A DNA stretch of 31,924 nt from Lachnoclostridium sp. UBA903 (GCA_002294045.1 DBEP01000089.1:53751-85674); one strand, 5' to 3'; positions 1-8,397 are shown, counted from the first letter of the stretch. Numbers and translations are program-made. Notes: generated by a model from the sequence alone, not told the origin.

Positions 1-1596
1 AAGTATGTATTTGTAACCGGAGGAGTAGTATCGGGTTTGGGAAAAGGCATCACCGCAGCCTCCTTAGGCAGATTATTGAAAGAACGCGGATATCACGTAA
101 CCATGCAGAAATTTGACCCTTATATCAATATCGACCCCGGTACTATGAATCCAATCCAGCATGGTGAGGTATTCGTAACGGACGACGGTGCGGAAACAGA
201 CCTTGATTTGGGACATTATGAACGGTTTATCGATGAAAGCTTAACGAAGCAATCCAACGTTACAACCGGTAAAATATACTGGTCCGTTTTATCCAAAGAA
301 AGACGGGGGGATTTCGGCGGGGGAACCGTACAGGTTATACCTCACATTACCAATGAAATTAAAAACCGCTTTTATCATAACGACGGATGCAGCGAAACAC
401 AGATTGCCATCATAGAAGTCGGAGGTACCGTCGGTGATATTGAAAGCCAGCCATTTCTTGAAGCGATACGTCAGTTCCAGCACGATGTCGGTCATGAGAA
501 CGCAATTCTTATCCATGTTACACTGATTCCTTACTTAAAAGCATCCGGTGAAATGAAAACAAAACCTACCCAGGCCAGTGTGAAAGAACTGCAGGGTATG
601 GGAATCCGGCCGGATATTATAGTATGCAGAACCGAATACCCGCTGGAGCCCGGGATTAAAGATAAGATAGCGCTATTCTGTAATGTTCCAAGCAACCATG
701 TCATTCAGAATCTGGATGTGGAAACTCTGTATGAAGCTCCTCTGGCATTGGAAAAGGAGTTTTTAGCCAATATCGCCTGTGAATGCCTTGCCCTGAAATG
801 TCCCACTCCCGACCTTACTGCCTGGGAAAACATGGTGGAAGCTTTAAAACATCCGTCAAAGGAAGTTACCGTCGCATTAGTTGGCAAATACACACAGCTC
901 CATGATGCTTACATCAGTGTGGTCGAATCCTTAAAACATGGAGCGGTTGCACATAATGCTTCTGTTAATATAAAATGGATTCCTTCCGAAACCTTAACCG
1001 ACAAAAATGCAGCCAAAATCCTTTCGGATGTAAGCGGAATATTAGTCCCCGGCGGCTTCGGCGACAGAGGTATAGAAGGCAAAATTTCCGCCATTAAATA
1101 TGCACGTGAAAATAACATACCTTTCTTAGGTCTTTGCTTAGGAATGCAGCTGGCTATAGTGGAATTCTCCCGTCATGTTATCGGCTTTAAGGATGCCCAC
1201 AGTGTGGAACTGGATCCCGGCTCCACTCATCCGGTAATTCACCTGATGCCTGAACAGGACGGTGTGGAAGATATCGGCGGTACCCTAAGGTTAGGTTCCT
1301 ACCCCTGTGTATTGGATGAAACATCAAAAGCTTTTGAATTATACGGCCAGAAAATCATTCATGAAAGACACAGGCACCGTTATGAAGTAAATAATGATTA
1401 CCGTGAGGATTTTATCCGCTGCGGCATTAAATTATCCGGTCTGTCGCCGGACGGAAGAATCGTGGAAATGATGGAATTAACAAACCACCCCTGGTTTATC
1501 GCCACCCAGGCCCATCCTGAATTTAAATCCAGACCCAACAGGCCTCATCCGTTATTCAAAGGTTTTGTAGGAGCGGCTCTGGAGTACCGGAAATAA
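1..1596 (+). CDS. pyrG: CTP synthase, 5' end outside the window
   Basis: Makes CTP from UTP, ATP and glutamine, the last step of de novo pyrimidine nucleotide synthesis, in the cytoplasm. The frame is open from base 1, reading KYVFVTGGVVSGLGKG, the conserved PyrG N-terminus; only about one or two residues (the initiator Met and perhaps one more) should be missing. A TTG at 37 lies inside this conserved motif and is not the start. The amidoligase half with its P-loop (SGLGKGITAA) comes first. The class-I glutamine amidotransferase half follows, with its nucleophile Cys in GLCLGMQ (codon 1135-1137, residue 379 of the visible frame) and the His-Pro-Glu of the triad in QAHPEFKSRP. Length of about 532 residues is normal. 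It is convergent with the next gene and unrelated to it by function. Identity is near certain. Confidence 0.98.
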   Translation, partial: KYVFVTGGVVSGLGKGITAASLGRLLKERGYHVTMQKFDPYINIDPGTMNPIQHGEVFVTDDGAETDLDLGHYERFIDESLTKQSNVTTGKIYWSVLSKERRGDFGGGTVQVIPHITNEIKNRFYHNDGCSETQIAIIEVGGTVGDIESQPFLEAIRQFQHDVGHENAILIHVTLIPYLKASGEMKTKPTQASVKELQGMGIRPDIIVCRTEYPLEPGIKDKIALFCNVPSNHVIQNLDVETLYEAPLALEKEFLANIACECLALKCPTPDLTAWENMVEALKHPSKEVTVALVGKYTQLHDAYISVVESLKHGAVAHNASVNIKWIPSETLTDKNAAKILSDVSGILVPGGFGDRGIEGKISAIKYARENNIPFLGLCLGMQLAIVEFSRHVIGFKDAHSVELDPGSTHPVIHLMPEQDGVEDIGGTLRLGSYPCVLDETSKAFELYGQKIIHERHRHRYEVNNDYREDFIRCGIKLSGLSPDGRIVEMMELTNHPWFIATQAHPEFKSRPNRPHPLFKGFVGAALEYRK

Positions 1597-1622
1597 AATG
1601 GCAGTGGATTATACTTACATCT

Positions 1623-1668
1623 GGGAAGGATAGCGGATGATTCTGCCTTGACATCTGCTATTCTTCCC
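1623..1668. terminator. Long hairpin between convergent genes
   Basis: A 17-bp stem (1623-1639 with 1652-1668) with 15 Watson-Crick pairs and 2 G-U pairs encloses a 12-base loop. It lies between the ends of pyrG and the oppositely oriented oxidoreductase, where a bidirectional terminator is expected. Neither side has a clear run of T, so intrinsic termination is not assured; 3' end protection of either mRNA is an alternative. Confidence 0.55.
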
Positions 1669-1719
1669 AAAGTTAAAAGAATATTCGGATTTCTCCAACC
1701 TTGCCACAGTTAAACTATA

Positions 1720-2682
1720 TTATCTATATATTTGCTCACAAACAATTTCAAATATCCTGGAAGTGGCAATATTATCCTTATGGGGTATGATTTCACTCTC
1801 TACCTTTCCCGTTCTGAAAAGCTCAGCAAAGTGCCGGATTTCATAGCAGAATCCATCTTCAAATTCGGCTTCAAATGTTTCACATAACTGAAAGTCTTTG
1901 TCATAGCGTTCTATCTTATGGGACCCCAGGAAATTATACACCACTACATATCCGTTGTCACCATAGATATAGGCATCCTTGCTCGTTGCAGCGCGGATGC
2001 CACAGCTTAAAGATGCCAGAACTCCGCTTTCAAACTTCATCGCCATGGCTACATAATCATCTACCCCATTCTCACAAAAAGTTGCTACCGCTTTGACTTC
2101 TGCCGGATTTTCATTCAGAATTCCGGTGGTAAACTCAATCGGATAAACACCCGCATCGTAAAGACTTCCTCCAGCCGTACCGGCATTGTAAAGACGATGC
2201 GCCGGATCATAAGGAAAATGAAAGCAGAATGAAGCCTGGACCAGCCTGACCGTCCCAATTTTCCCCTCAGAAACCCATTCCCTGGCCTTCCTAAATGTCG
2301 GGATAAATCTGGACCACATTGCTTCCATCAGCAGCACCTTATTTATCTTCGACAGTTCAGTAACTTCTAATGCCTGCTGCTCCGTCAGAACCATTGGTTT
2401 TTCACATATAACCCCCTTCTTATGTTCTATGCAGAGCTTTATCAGCTCATAATGACGGTCATGAGTCTGGGCAATGTAAACCACATCAACGAAAGGGTCC
2501 GCCGCCAATGCGGCATAATCTCCAAAATACTTTTTCACAGCATACTCACCGGCAAACTGCCTGGCTCTGGTTTCATCCGTAGATGCAACTGCGGTGAGTT
2601 CAACATTTTCTATTGTCTTCAATACCTTTGCAAACCGGTGAGCGATACCGCCAAGTCCCATAATACCAAATTTTACTTTCAT
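1720..2682 (-). CDS. Gfo/Idh/MocA family sugar oxidoreductase
   Basis: NAD(P)-dependent dehydrogenase of the Gfo/Idh/MocA family, 320 residues. The start chosen is the ATG at 2682 (MKVKFGIMGLGG). It has an AAAGGAAGGG ribosome site and puts the GxGxxA Rossmann motif at residues 9-14, as is normal; an upstream in-frame start at 2745 would overlap the preceding gene. The EKP motif typical of the family is at residues 94-96, followed by the C-terminal substrate domain. The family oxidises or reduces sugars, inositols and related diols; the substrate cannot be read from the sequence. It is the second gene of a minus-strand pair, 47 bases after the GH5 gene, so a role in handling a glycan breakdown product is an inference from context. 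Confidence 0.88.
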   Translation of the reverse strand: MKVKFGIMGLGGIAHRFAKVLKTIENVELTAVASTDETRARQFAGEYAVKKYFGDYAALAADPFVDVVYIAQTHDRHYELIKLCIEHKKGVICEKPMVLTEQQALEVTELSKINKVLLMEAMWSRFIPTFRKAREWVSEGKIGTVRLVQASFCFHFPYDPAHRLYNAGTAGGSLYDAGVYPIEFTTGILNENPAEVKAVATFCENGVDDYVAMAMKFESGVLASLSCGIRAATSKDAYIYGDNGYVVVYNFLGSHKIERYDKDFQLCETFEAEFEDGFCYEIRHFAELFRTGKVESEIIPHKDNIATSRIFEIVCEQIYR

Positions 2683-2729
2683 TTTTATACCCTTCCTTTC
2701 ATTCGTATCGATGCTCCTGCCAAAGAGAT

Positions 2730-3893
2730 TTAGAGCGGAAACCATCCCAAATCAACACTTCTGCCAAGATCCCAGGCATCCCGGCCAATCCAGCCTTTTG
2801 TGTTAACCGTATCGATTAATAATTTGTAGCTCCAGTAGAAATATCCGGACCCTTTCTTCCATGCGTTTAACTGGGCCTTTGCCAATGCATTATAGATTTC
2901 CTTTTTTTGTTCCGGAGTCAGGGCTTCCTCAGAGACCCCTTCCAGGCCATTTAATACGGTCTGTCCGCCTCTGGTATCCTGTCCGCATGCAAGGGAGTTA
3001 AACAGGCACCATTCACCACAGATTACCGGAAAGTATTGCTGCATTTCTTCAATATCCTTAGCAAAATGCTGGTGAATATAATCCAGGTAGCCTTCCATAG
3101 ACTGTTCACATCCCACCATTTCAGCCATCATAAGATACTGATGTGTATCCAGCATAACATTTTTATACTTATCTTCCTGCATAAAATCTTTCCATGCTTT
3201 TAGCTCGAATCCGTCATGTATAACTACATATTTATCTTCCGGCATATATTTACGGATTCTGTCATAAGCCTTTTTATAAAACTCTCTGATAAAACCGCGG
3301 CTTATACCCGCACTCCCTTTTGCCATATTCTCGTCTGCCGGCGGATACCGTTTCTGTACATCCATGAATTCCCATGCATTTTCCAGTGCAGGTTCATTCA
3401 ACACTTCAATACCCAGTAATCCTCCCCGTGTCCCATACCGTTCAGCCAGTCTTTCCAGAACTGACAGCTCAAATTCTACTTCAGCCGGATTCTGGGCCCA
3501 TTTACATACACCGCTGATTCCTCCGTTATCAAAACCGTTCTGCCCCTCCGGCGCCGTGTGTAAATCAATCAAAATACTCAATTCATATTTTTCTGCCCAG
3601 TTAAATGCTTTGTCAAGCTCTTCAATACAACCGATAAACGGCTCCCTGTCTCCAAAAATAAAATAAGGCACCGGTATACGAACTGCATCCATTCCCCATG
3701 ACTTTATTGTTACAAAATCACGCTCCGTGATATACTCACTTCTATGTATTTTTATTCTCGCTTCATAAACCTCCTTTGATAATTGACGCGGCAGCCAGTA
3801 TTCATCTTCTGCCGTTGTACCGTCAAATAATGCGGGATTCATCCATTTTTCCAATACAAGCCAGTTCCCCAGGTTAACTCCTTTTATTCCCAT
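2730..3893 (-). CDS. Glycoside hydrolase family 5 protein
   Basis: TIM-barrel glycosidase of clan GH-A, 387 residues. The N-terminal stretch KGVNLGNWLVLEKWM resembles the exo-beta-1,3-glucanase type of GH5. The acid/base Glu is in VLNEPAL (E167) and the nucleophile Glu is in VICGEWC (E294); the His-Thr after the ILIDLH strand is also kept. There is no signal peptide and no carbohydrate-binding module, so it probably acts in the cytoplasm on imported oligosaccharides. The ATG follows an AAGGAG site by 7 bases. It probably has its own promoter (3913-3940) and is co-transcribed with the oxidoreductase. Family membership is secure; beta-glucan specificity is only a guess. Confidence 0.88.
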   Translation of the reverse strand: MGIKGVNLGNWLVLEKWMNPALFDGTTAEDEYWLPRQLSKEVYEARIKIHRSEYITERDFVTIKSWGMDAVRIPVPYFIFGDREPFIGCIEELDKAFNWAEKYELSILIDLHTAPEGQNGFDNGGISGVCKWAQNPAEVEFELSVLERLAERYGTRGGLLGIEVLNEPALENAWEFMDVQKRYPPADENMAKGSAGISRGFIREFYKKAYDRIRKYMPEDKYVVIHDGFELKAWKDFMQEDKYKNVMLDTHQYLMMAEMVGCEQSMEGYLDYIHQHFAKDIEEMQQYFPVICGEWCLFNSLACGQDTRGGQTVLNGLEGVSEEALTPEQKKEIYNALAKAQLNAWKKGSGYFYWSYKLLIDTVNTKGWIGRDAWDLGRSVDLGWFPL

Positions 3894-3912
3894 AATCTTC
3901 TCCTTTTCAATA

Positions 3913-3940
3913 ATTTTATTTGCTCTATGATATGTTTCAA
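3913..3940 (-). promoter_or_regulatory. Possible sigma-A promoter for the GH5 operon
   Basis: On the minus strand TTGAAA (3935-3940) lies 16 bases before TAAAAT (3913-3918), just upstream of the ribosome site of the GH5 gene. It sits between that gene and the terminator of the regulator gene, so an independent promoter is required here. Confidence 0.5.
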
Positions 3941-4006
3941 AACACTAATTCTTTCGAATCTCTTTCGGAAATGCGAAAAAATATATTTAATCCTTATCTT
4001 TCCTTT

Positions 4007-4044
4007 AAAAATACCGTCAGATACTTGCAGTCTTCTGCCGGTAT
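4007..4044 (-). terminator. Intrinsic terminator of the AraC-type gene
   Basis: Read on the minus strand, the stem is 4039-4044 with 4011-4016, a single mismatch, then 4034-4037 with 4018-4021, followed by TTTTT. It starts four bases after the regulator's stop codon and separates it from the GH5 operon. Confidence 0.8.
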
Positions 4045-4047
4045 TCT

Positions 4048-4803
4048 TTAATCTGATACACGATATTTCCTGGGCCCATGTCCGGTTATTTCCCTGAAAT
4101 TACGGTGAAAGGTTCTTAGATTGTTATAACCGCACTTGACTGCAACTTCACCAATGGCCTGCTGGGAATTCTTCAGCAAGTAGCATGCCTGTGATATCCG
4201 GTAATGATTTAAATAGTCCGTGAAAGTCATGTTCATCTGTTGAACAAATAATTTTGATAAGTAAGGATAGTCATACTGCAGATGCTTTGCAACGTCTTTT
4301 AATGTGCAATCAGCAGAGTAATTTTCCTCTACGTAGAGCAGCATCTTATAGAGCACCTTGGTTTGGGGTAATTTCTTAACCGGGACAAACGACTTCTGAT
4401 TTACCAACGCAGCACATACAGCATATAAAAAGCTTTTCTGGCTATATATTAAATTCAGTTTACTCAGGTCAAGTTCTCTCTCTAAATGCAGTGAATTGTC
4501 ATTTGGTATTAACCCTTTATAATTCATAAAGAAGTCACCGATTAATTCCGGCGAAAAAAGGATAATTGTAATATCCGAATTATCAATGGTCTTAAATTCA
4601 TGCATTTGATTCGTAAAGACAAAGGCCAAATCATTTTCCTTCAGCAGATACTCCTTTTGGTCGATGGATACATATAAGTGCCCGGCATTAACATAAATTA
4701 TTTCATATGCACGGTGAAAATGAAGGGGAAAGCTATAATTTTTCAATGGAAAATAATGAAAAAATTCTTTTCCCTCTACTCCATGCTTTTCAAATAAGAC
4801 CAT
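4048..4803 (-). CDS. AraC/XylS-type transcription regulator
   Basis: Regulator of 251 residues. The N-terminal cupin-like sensor domain (about 15-90) contains the FPLHFHRAYEIIYV signature of sugar-responsive AraC proteins. The C-terminal double helix-turn-helix (about 150-250) includes LKDVAKHLQYDYPYLSKLF and the typical final motif ITGHGPRKYR. The ATG follows AAGGAGG. It is divergent from the xylosidase gene with only 118 bases between them, so it most likely controls that gene and perhaps the GH5 operon. The weak -35 region of the xylosidase promoter fits activator dependence. The inducer is unknown; a xylo-oligosaccharide is the natural guess. Confidence 0.9.
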   Translation of the reverse strand: MVLFEKHGVEGKEFFHYFPLKNYSFPLHFHRAYEIIYVNAGHLYVSIDQKEYLLKENDLAFVFTNQMHEFKTIDNSDITIILFSPELIGDFFMNYKGLIPNDNSLHLERELDLSKLNLIYSQKSFLYAVCAALVNQKSFVPVKKLPQTKVLYKMLLYVEENYSADCTLKDVAKHLQYDYPYLSKLFVQQMNMTFTDYLNHYRISQACYLLKNSQQAIGEVAVKCGYNNLRTFHRNFREITGHGPRKYRVSD

Positions 4804-4839
4804 ACAATCCTCCTTACCGGAACACTAATATTGTCTTAA

Positions 4840-4869
4840 AGTATACTACATTTTGAATAGAACTGCCAA
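4840..4869 (-). promoter_or_regulatory. Probable sigma-A promoter of the AraC-type gene
   Basis: Minus-strand TTGGCA (4864-4869), an 18-base spacer and TATACT (4840-4845), located 37 bases upstream of the start codon. Confidence 0.6.
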
Positions 4870-4880
4870 CAATTATTTCT

Positions 4881-4911
4881 TATAATAAAGTAAATAGAAA
4901 TGATAAGGAGG
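4881..4911 (+). promoter_or_regulatory. -10 element and ribosome site of the xylosidase gene
   Basis: A perfect TATAAT (4881-4886) is followed by AAGGAGG (4905-4911), 10 bases before the ATG. At the usual distance upstream (4858-4863) there is no good -35 box (TAGAAC), which is what an activator-dependent promoter looks like. Confidence 0.6.
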
Positions 4912-4921
4912 ATGTAAAACT

Positions 4922-6838
4922 ATGGAGTATCATGTAGCAAAAACCGGTTCCGACCAAGGCCTGGGGAGCCGGCAGGACCCATTTCTGACAATCAATAAAG
5001 CTGCGTCTGTTGCAGTAGCCGGGGATACAGTTATTGTCCATGAAGGAGTATATCGTGAATGGATAAAACCTAAGTTTAAAGGATTAAGCAACAAGAGAAG
5101 AATTACTTATCAGGCAGCGGAAGGCGAAAAAGCAGTAATCAAAGGCTCAGAGCACATTCAGGATTGGAAGCATGTGGAAGGGAATGTCTGGAAAGTTGTA
5201 TTGCCGAATGAGTTTTTCGGCAGCTATAATCCATATGCCCTTGAAATATTCGGAGATTGGCTCGTCACAATTGAGGAACGCAGGCATCTGGGAGACGTTT
5301 ATTTAAACGGTATGTCTTTTTATGAAATCAGCAGCTTTGAACAACTGCTTGATCCGGAGGTCAGAACAGAGACAATGGACCACTGGACAAAAAAAATTGT
5401 CCCGGTTCATAATCAGGAACAGACAAAATATGTTTGGTTTGCAGAAGTGAATACCGAGAATACAACTATTTACGCAAATTTCCAAGGTGCCGATCCCAAC
5501 AGGGAATTGGTTGAGATTAACGTTCGCAGATCCTGTTTTTATCCCCAGGAGACAGGAATTGATTATATTACGGTAAAAGGCTTTGAAATGGCTCAGGCCG
5601 CTACACCATGGGCACCTCCGACAGCAGATCAGCCTGGCCTGCTTGGCGCCAATTGGAGCAAGGGCTGGATTATTGAAAACAATATCATTCACGATGCAAA
5701 ATGCAGTGCCGTCAGTATTGGTAAAGAAGCCTCCACCGGACATAACTACCGCTCCGTCCGGAAAGACAAACCCGGATACCAGTACCAGCTGGAATCTGTA
5801 TTTTCTGCTGAACGTAATGGCTGGTGCAGGGAAAAAATCGGTTCCCATATTATACGTAATAATACGATTTTCGATTGCGGCCAAAATGGAATTGTGGGTC
5901 ACTTAGGCGGTGTGTTTAGTGAAATCCATCACAACCATATTTATAATATTGCTCTGAAACGGGAATTCTATGGTCACGAAATTGCAGGAATCAAGCTCCA
6001 TGCAGCCATTGATGTCCGGATTCACCACAACCGTATTCATGACTGCTCTTTAGGATTATGGTTAGATTGGCAGACACAGGGCACAAGAATCAGTAAAAAT
6101 TTATTCTACGGCAATAACCGTGATTTATTTGTGGAAGTAAGCCATGGGCCATATATCGTTGACCACAATATATTGGCTTCCGAATATGCCCTGGACAACG
6201 TATCACAGGGCGGAGCTTATGTAAACAACCTAATCTGCGGTAAAATGAATCATAGAAAGGAACTAAACCGTTCCACACAATACCACCTCCCCCACAGCAC
6301 GAAAATTGCAGGCTTTTCCTTTGTTTACGGAGGCGACGACCGTTTTTATAATAATATTTTCATTGGTGCAGATGGCCTGGAGGGAGTCGGAACGTCCCAC
6401 TATAAAAACTACACGGTATCTTTAGAAGAGTATATTGAAAACGTACATAAAAAACCAGGTGATGCTGAAGTATTTAACCTGGTGGAACAACCTGTTTACA
6501 TCAATAATAATGCTTATTTTGCGGGAGCAGAACCCTTTGAAAGAGAAAAAGACAAGATATTTGATAAAAGCTTTCATCCGAAATTCAGTATAATTGATAA
6601 GGGAGAAGAAGTTTATCTTTCCTGCGAGCTGCCGGATAATTTTGATAATTTTCCCGGTGACATACACTCAACGGCAACACTGGCACGGGCACGTATCGTT
6701 GACGCTGAATTTGAGCGCCCCGATGGCAGTGAAGTGGTTCTGGATACCGATTTGCTGGATAATCAAAGAGCAGATAAGAGTCCGCTGGGACCGATTTCAC
6801 TTTTGAAAAAAGGCAAGAATTATATTAAAGTTTGGTAA
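4922..6838 (+). CDS. xylC: GH120 beta-xylosidase (right-handed parallel beta-helix)
   Basis: Hydrolyses xylo-oligosaccharides from the non-reducing end to xylose. The protein has 638 residues, the same length I recall for the structurally solved Thermoanaerobacterium saccharolyticum XylC, and many stretches match it closely from memory (MEYHVAKTGSD at the N-terminus, HIIRNNTI in the helix, NYIKVW at the C-terminus). The two catalytic residues reported there, Asp382 (nucleophile) and Glu405 (acid/base), fall exactly on GLWLDW and FVEVSHGP here (codons 6065-6067 and 6134-6136). The repeated short strands (IIENNIIHDA, IHHNRIHDC, VDHNILAS) are the coils of the beta-helix. There is no signal peptide, so it is cytoplasmic. 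The divergent AraC-type gene is the likely regulator. Confidence 0.95.
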   Translation: MEYHVAKTGSDQGLGSRQDPFLTINKAASVAVAGDTVIVHEGVYREWIKPKFKGLSNKRRITYQAAEGEKAVIKGSEHIQDWKHVEGNVWKVVLPNEFFGSYNPYALEIFGDWLVTIEERRHLGDVYLNGMSFYEISSFEQLLDPEVRTETMDHWTKKIVPVHNQEQTKYVWFAEVNTENTTIYANFQGADPNRELVEINVRRSCFYPQETGIDYITVKGFEMAQAATPWAPPTADQPGLLGANWSKGWIIENNIIHDAKCSAVSIGKEASTGHNYRSVRKDKPGYQYQLESVFSAERNGWCREKIGSHIIRNNTIFDCGQNGIVGHLGGVFSEIHHNHIYNIALKREFYGHEIAGIKLHAAIDVRIHHNRIHDCSLGLWLDWQTQGTRISKNLFYGNNRDLFVEVSHGPYIVDHNILASEYALDNVSQGGAYVNNLICGKMNHRKELNRSTQYHLPHSTKIAGFSFVYGGDDRFYNNIFIGADGLEGVGTSHYKNYTVSLEEYIENVHKKPGDAEVFNLVEQPVYINNNAYFAGAEPFEREKDKIFDKSFHPKFSIIDKGEEVYLSCELPDNFDNFPGDIHSTATLARARIVDAEFERPDGSEVVLDTDLLDNQRADKSPLGPISLLKKGKNYIKVW

Positions 6839-6933
6839 TTTCCTTTTGGGGACCTGCTGGAAATGAGCTTGCGGGAGCAAATAATCAGGCCATAGAAACG
6901 GTTAATCAAGAACTTGAAAAGGGCTGCAATTAA
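6838..6933 (+). pseudogene. Possible 3' remnant of an unidentified gene
   Basis: Directly after xylC a frame without start codon reads ISFWGPAGNELAGANNQ, continues to EKGCN and ends at a stop (6931-6933) inside the stem of an intrinsic terminator. It looks like protein and ends where a gene should end, but it begins inside the xylC stop region and has no ribosome site. The family is not recognised; chance cannot be excluded for 32 codons. Confidence 0.35.
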
Positions 6934-6948
6934 ATTGCGGCCTTTTTT
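6918..6948 (+). terminator. Intrinsic terminator downstream of xylC
   Basis: Nine-bp stem (6922-6930 with 6934-6942, one G-U pair) with a TAA loop, followed by TTTTTT at 6943-6948. It now terminates xylC; it may originally have belonged to the gene whose last codons seem to overlap it. Confidence 0.85.
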
Positions 6949-6993
6949 CATGATAGCAAGTTAATCTTTGTCAGATGGAGTAAGATAGTAAAA

Positions 6994-7392
6994 AAGAAAC
7001 TAATATAGGGTTGCAGGAGTTGGGCCTGCGTGATAAAATGTGCATAATGTACATAAGCAAAGGCCGGAATTTTTATGAGCCGTCTGGAAAATGGAAACCG
7101 TATATACCTGGAGAATTAAAAGAAAATCGTGAAGTAATCGTGAAATTTAAAGTTAAATTTTTGCTTAAACGATTAGAAGCAAGAATTTACTCCAGTGTAG
7201 AAAGCAAGGCGCATAGATAACTACAGAACAATTAGAATCTGCCTTGATAAATACAGACAGTCAAAACATATCCGGTCTTCCGAAAATAGAATCTGGGACT
7301 AGGATATGGTAATAGAATACATAAAATATGCAAAATTGAACCTATTATTACAGGCTACCCAGATAAAACTTGACCAGGCAAAACAGGAATAA
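6994..7392 (+). pseudogene. Decayed flagellin gene (fliC-like), shortened and frameshifted
   Basis: No intact gene, but conceptual translation shows flagellin remnants in order. The core is at 7218-7392. One frame reads TTEQLESALINTD, matching LQNRLEHTIANAD of the intact flagellin at 23999-24844. After a frameshift, SSENRIWD*DM reads where the intact gene has AAESRIRDVDM. Then IEYIKYAKLNLLLQATQ aligns residue by residue with DEMVKYSKDSILQQAAQ, ending QAKQE and a stop. Upstream, SVESKAHR*LQN (7194-7229) fits the segment before LQNRLE. KETN and LQELG (6990-7020) fit NET and MRELA, with much of the middle deleted. The 69-codon frame at 7011-7220 is an accidental product of this decay. It is far from, and opposite in strand to, the intact flagellin gene. 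Confidence 0.8.
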
Positions 7393-7411
7393 TAAAGTGT
7401 ACTAAAACTGC

Positions 7412-7432
7412 TCAGATAAAAATTATATCTGA
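7412..7432. repeat. Short inverted repeat
   Basis: TCAGATA (7412-7418) and TATCTGA (7426-7432) form a 7-bp stem with a 7-base loop between the flagellin remnant and the LspA-like gene. There is no T-run on either side, so no clear function. Confidence 0.4.
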
Positions 7433-7479
7433 AGGATGATTAATTTTGTTTATAAAACGGCTTCTTTGTAATATGAATA

Positions 7480-7929
7480 CTAATTATCATCTTTAAACAA
7501 TGATAACAGCGCAATGATTGCAGAACCAGTAAATATGCAGATATCCGATATATTAAATATGATTTTTTTCAGGAATTTAAAACTGAAATAATCCACTACA
7601 TATCCTCTGCTAATCCGGTCGTATACGTTACTGAGAGCCCCGCCTAATACAAGTGATAAGGCAAATTTTAATAAGCGGTTCTCTTTTTTAGGCAAAAGCA
7701 GTGCAAACAGCAACAGAAGAATTCCAGCTAAAGTAATCGTAATCATCTTAACAGCAGCAACATTATCTTCCATAAAGTTTAATATTGCACCTTTGTTGTG
7801 GTAACGTTCCAGAATAATATTACCATTGAAGATTTTTTCTTTTTTGTGCATCTCTTTATTCTCTTCAATATAATTCTTTATTTTTAATTCAGCAATAAAT
7901 ATGGAAATTACTATAAGTATATAAATCAT
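7480..7929 (-). CDS. Divergent signal peptidase II (LspA-like) protein
   Basis: Membrane aspartic peptidase that cleaves prolipoprotein signal peptides after lipidation. Its 149 residues contain the family blocks in order: NKGAILNF (45-52); LGGALSNVYDR (95-105); VVDYF with the first catalytic Asp (D113); and FNISD with the second (D129). About four membrane segments are visible (1-14, 58-80, 86-101, 127-145). The usual DQ-(T/S)-K motif at the end of the first membrane segment is replaced by AELKIKN, and the loop after it is rich in Lys and Glu. It stands alone between remnants, with a strong AAAGGAGG site, so it is probably an accessory paralogue rather than the housekeeping enzyme. Activity is likely since the dyad is kept. 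Confidence 0.82.
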   Translation of the reverse strand: MIYILIVISIFIAELKIKNYIEENKEMHKKEKIFNGNIILERYHNKGAILNFMEDNVAAVKMITITLAGILLLLFALLLPKKENRLLKFALSLVLGGALSNVYDRISRGYVVDYFSFKFLKKIIFNISDICIFTGSAIIALLSLFKDDN

Positions 7930-8360
7930 CCCGTTCCTCCTTTAAAATATGGTTTTCAGGATTGTATCCGTTAGTATAAAACCGGTAGAATCCAGATTAA
8001 TACAAGTAGATAACTTAAAAATATAGATGTAACTATATTAATTTTCATTCTAAAAATATTAGGATATACATGAGTTAATAAAAATACAAATCCTTACATT
8101 TAGTAATGTGTTTTAATTAATAAAAATATCCGTTAGGATAATTATAATTAAATTTGTCTAATATATCAACATTATTAATGTTAAAATTTAATTAATTCAT
8201 CGATATAATCAGAATTCTATAAATACACGTGCTCCAAATACAAAATTTATCGGTTTAGTAACTCGAAATACAAACAATTATGATATTGCATAACAAAAGT
8301 AACAACTTGACACATAATGATATGTACTTCCAATATAACTGCTTTTTATGAATCTACAAT

Positions 8361-8397
8361 AAATGCCGGTGTCTGTAAATACATACTTCCGGCATTT
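8361..8397. terminator. Orphan terminator-like hairpin
   Basis: Perfect 9-bp stem AAATGCCGG (8361-8369) with CCGGCATTT (8389-8397), 19-base loop, followed by TATAACTTATTT on the plus strand. No intact gene lies directly upstream on either strand, so it may be the leftover terminator of a lost gene. Confidence 0.45.

Noticed and set aside
2683..2745. Upstream start for the Gfo/Idh/MocA protein
   Set aside because: Would overlap the GH5 gene and put 21 residues before the Rossmann motif; the ATG at 2682 has a ribosome site.
5303..5902. 199-codon minus-strand frame
   Set aside because: Lies wholly inside the well-supported xylosidase gene on the other strand and resembles no protein; a shadow.
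7011..7220. Plus-strand 69-codon frame starting with TTG
   Set aside because: It runs through the decayed flagellin, with segments matching flagellin only in mixed frames; there is no ribosome site.
8307..8338. TTGACA followed by an AT-rich box as a promoter
   Set aside because: Spacing to the nearest -10-like sequence is about 20 bases and no gene follows.
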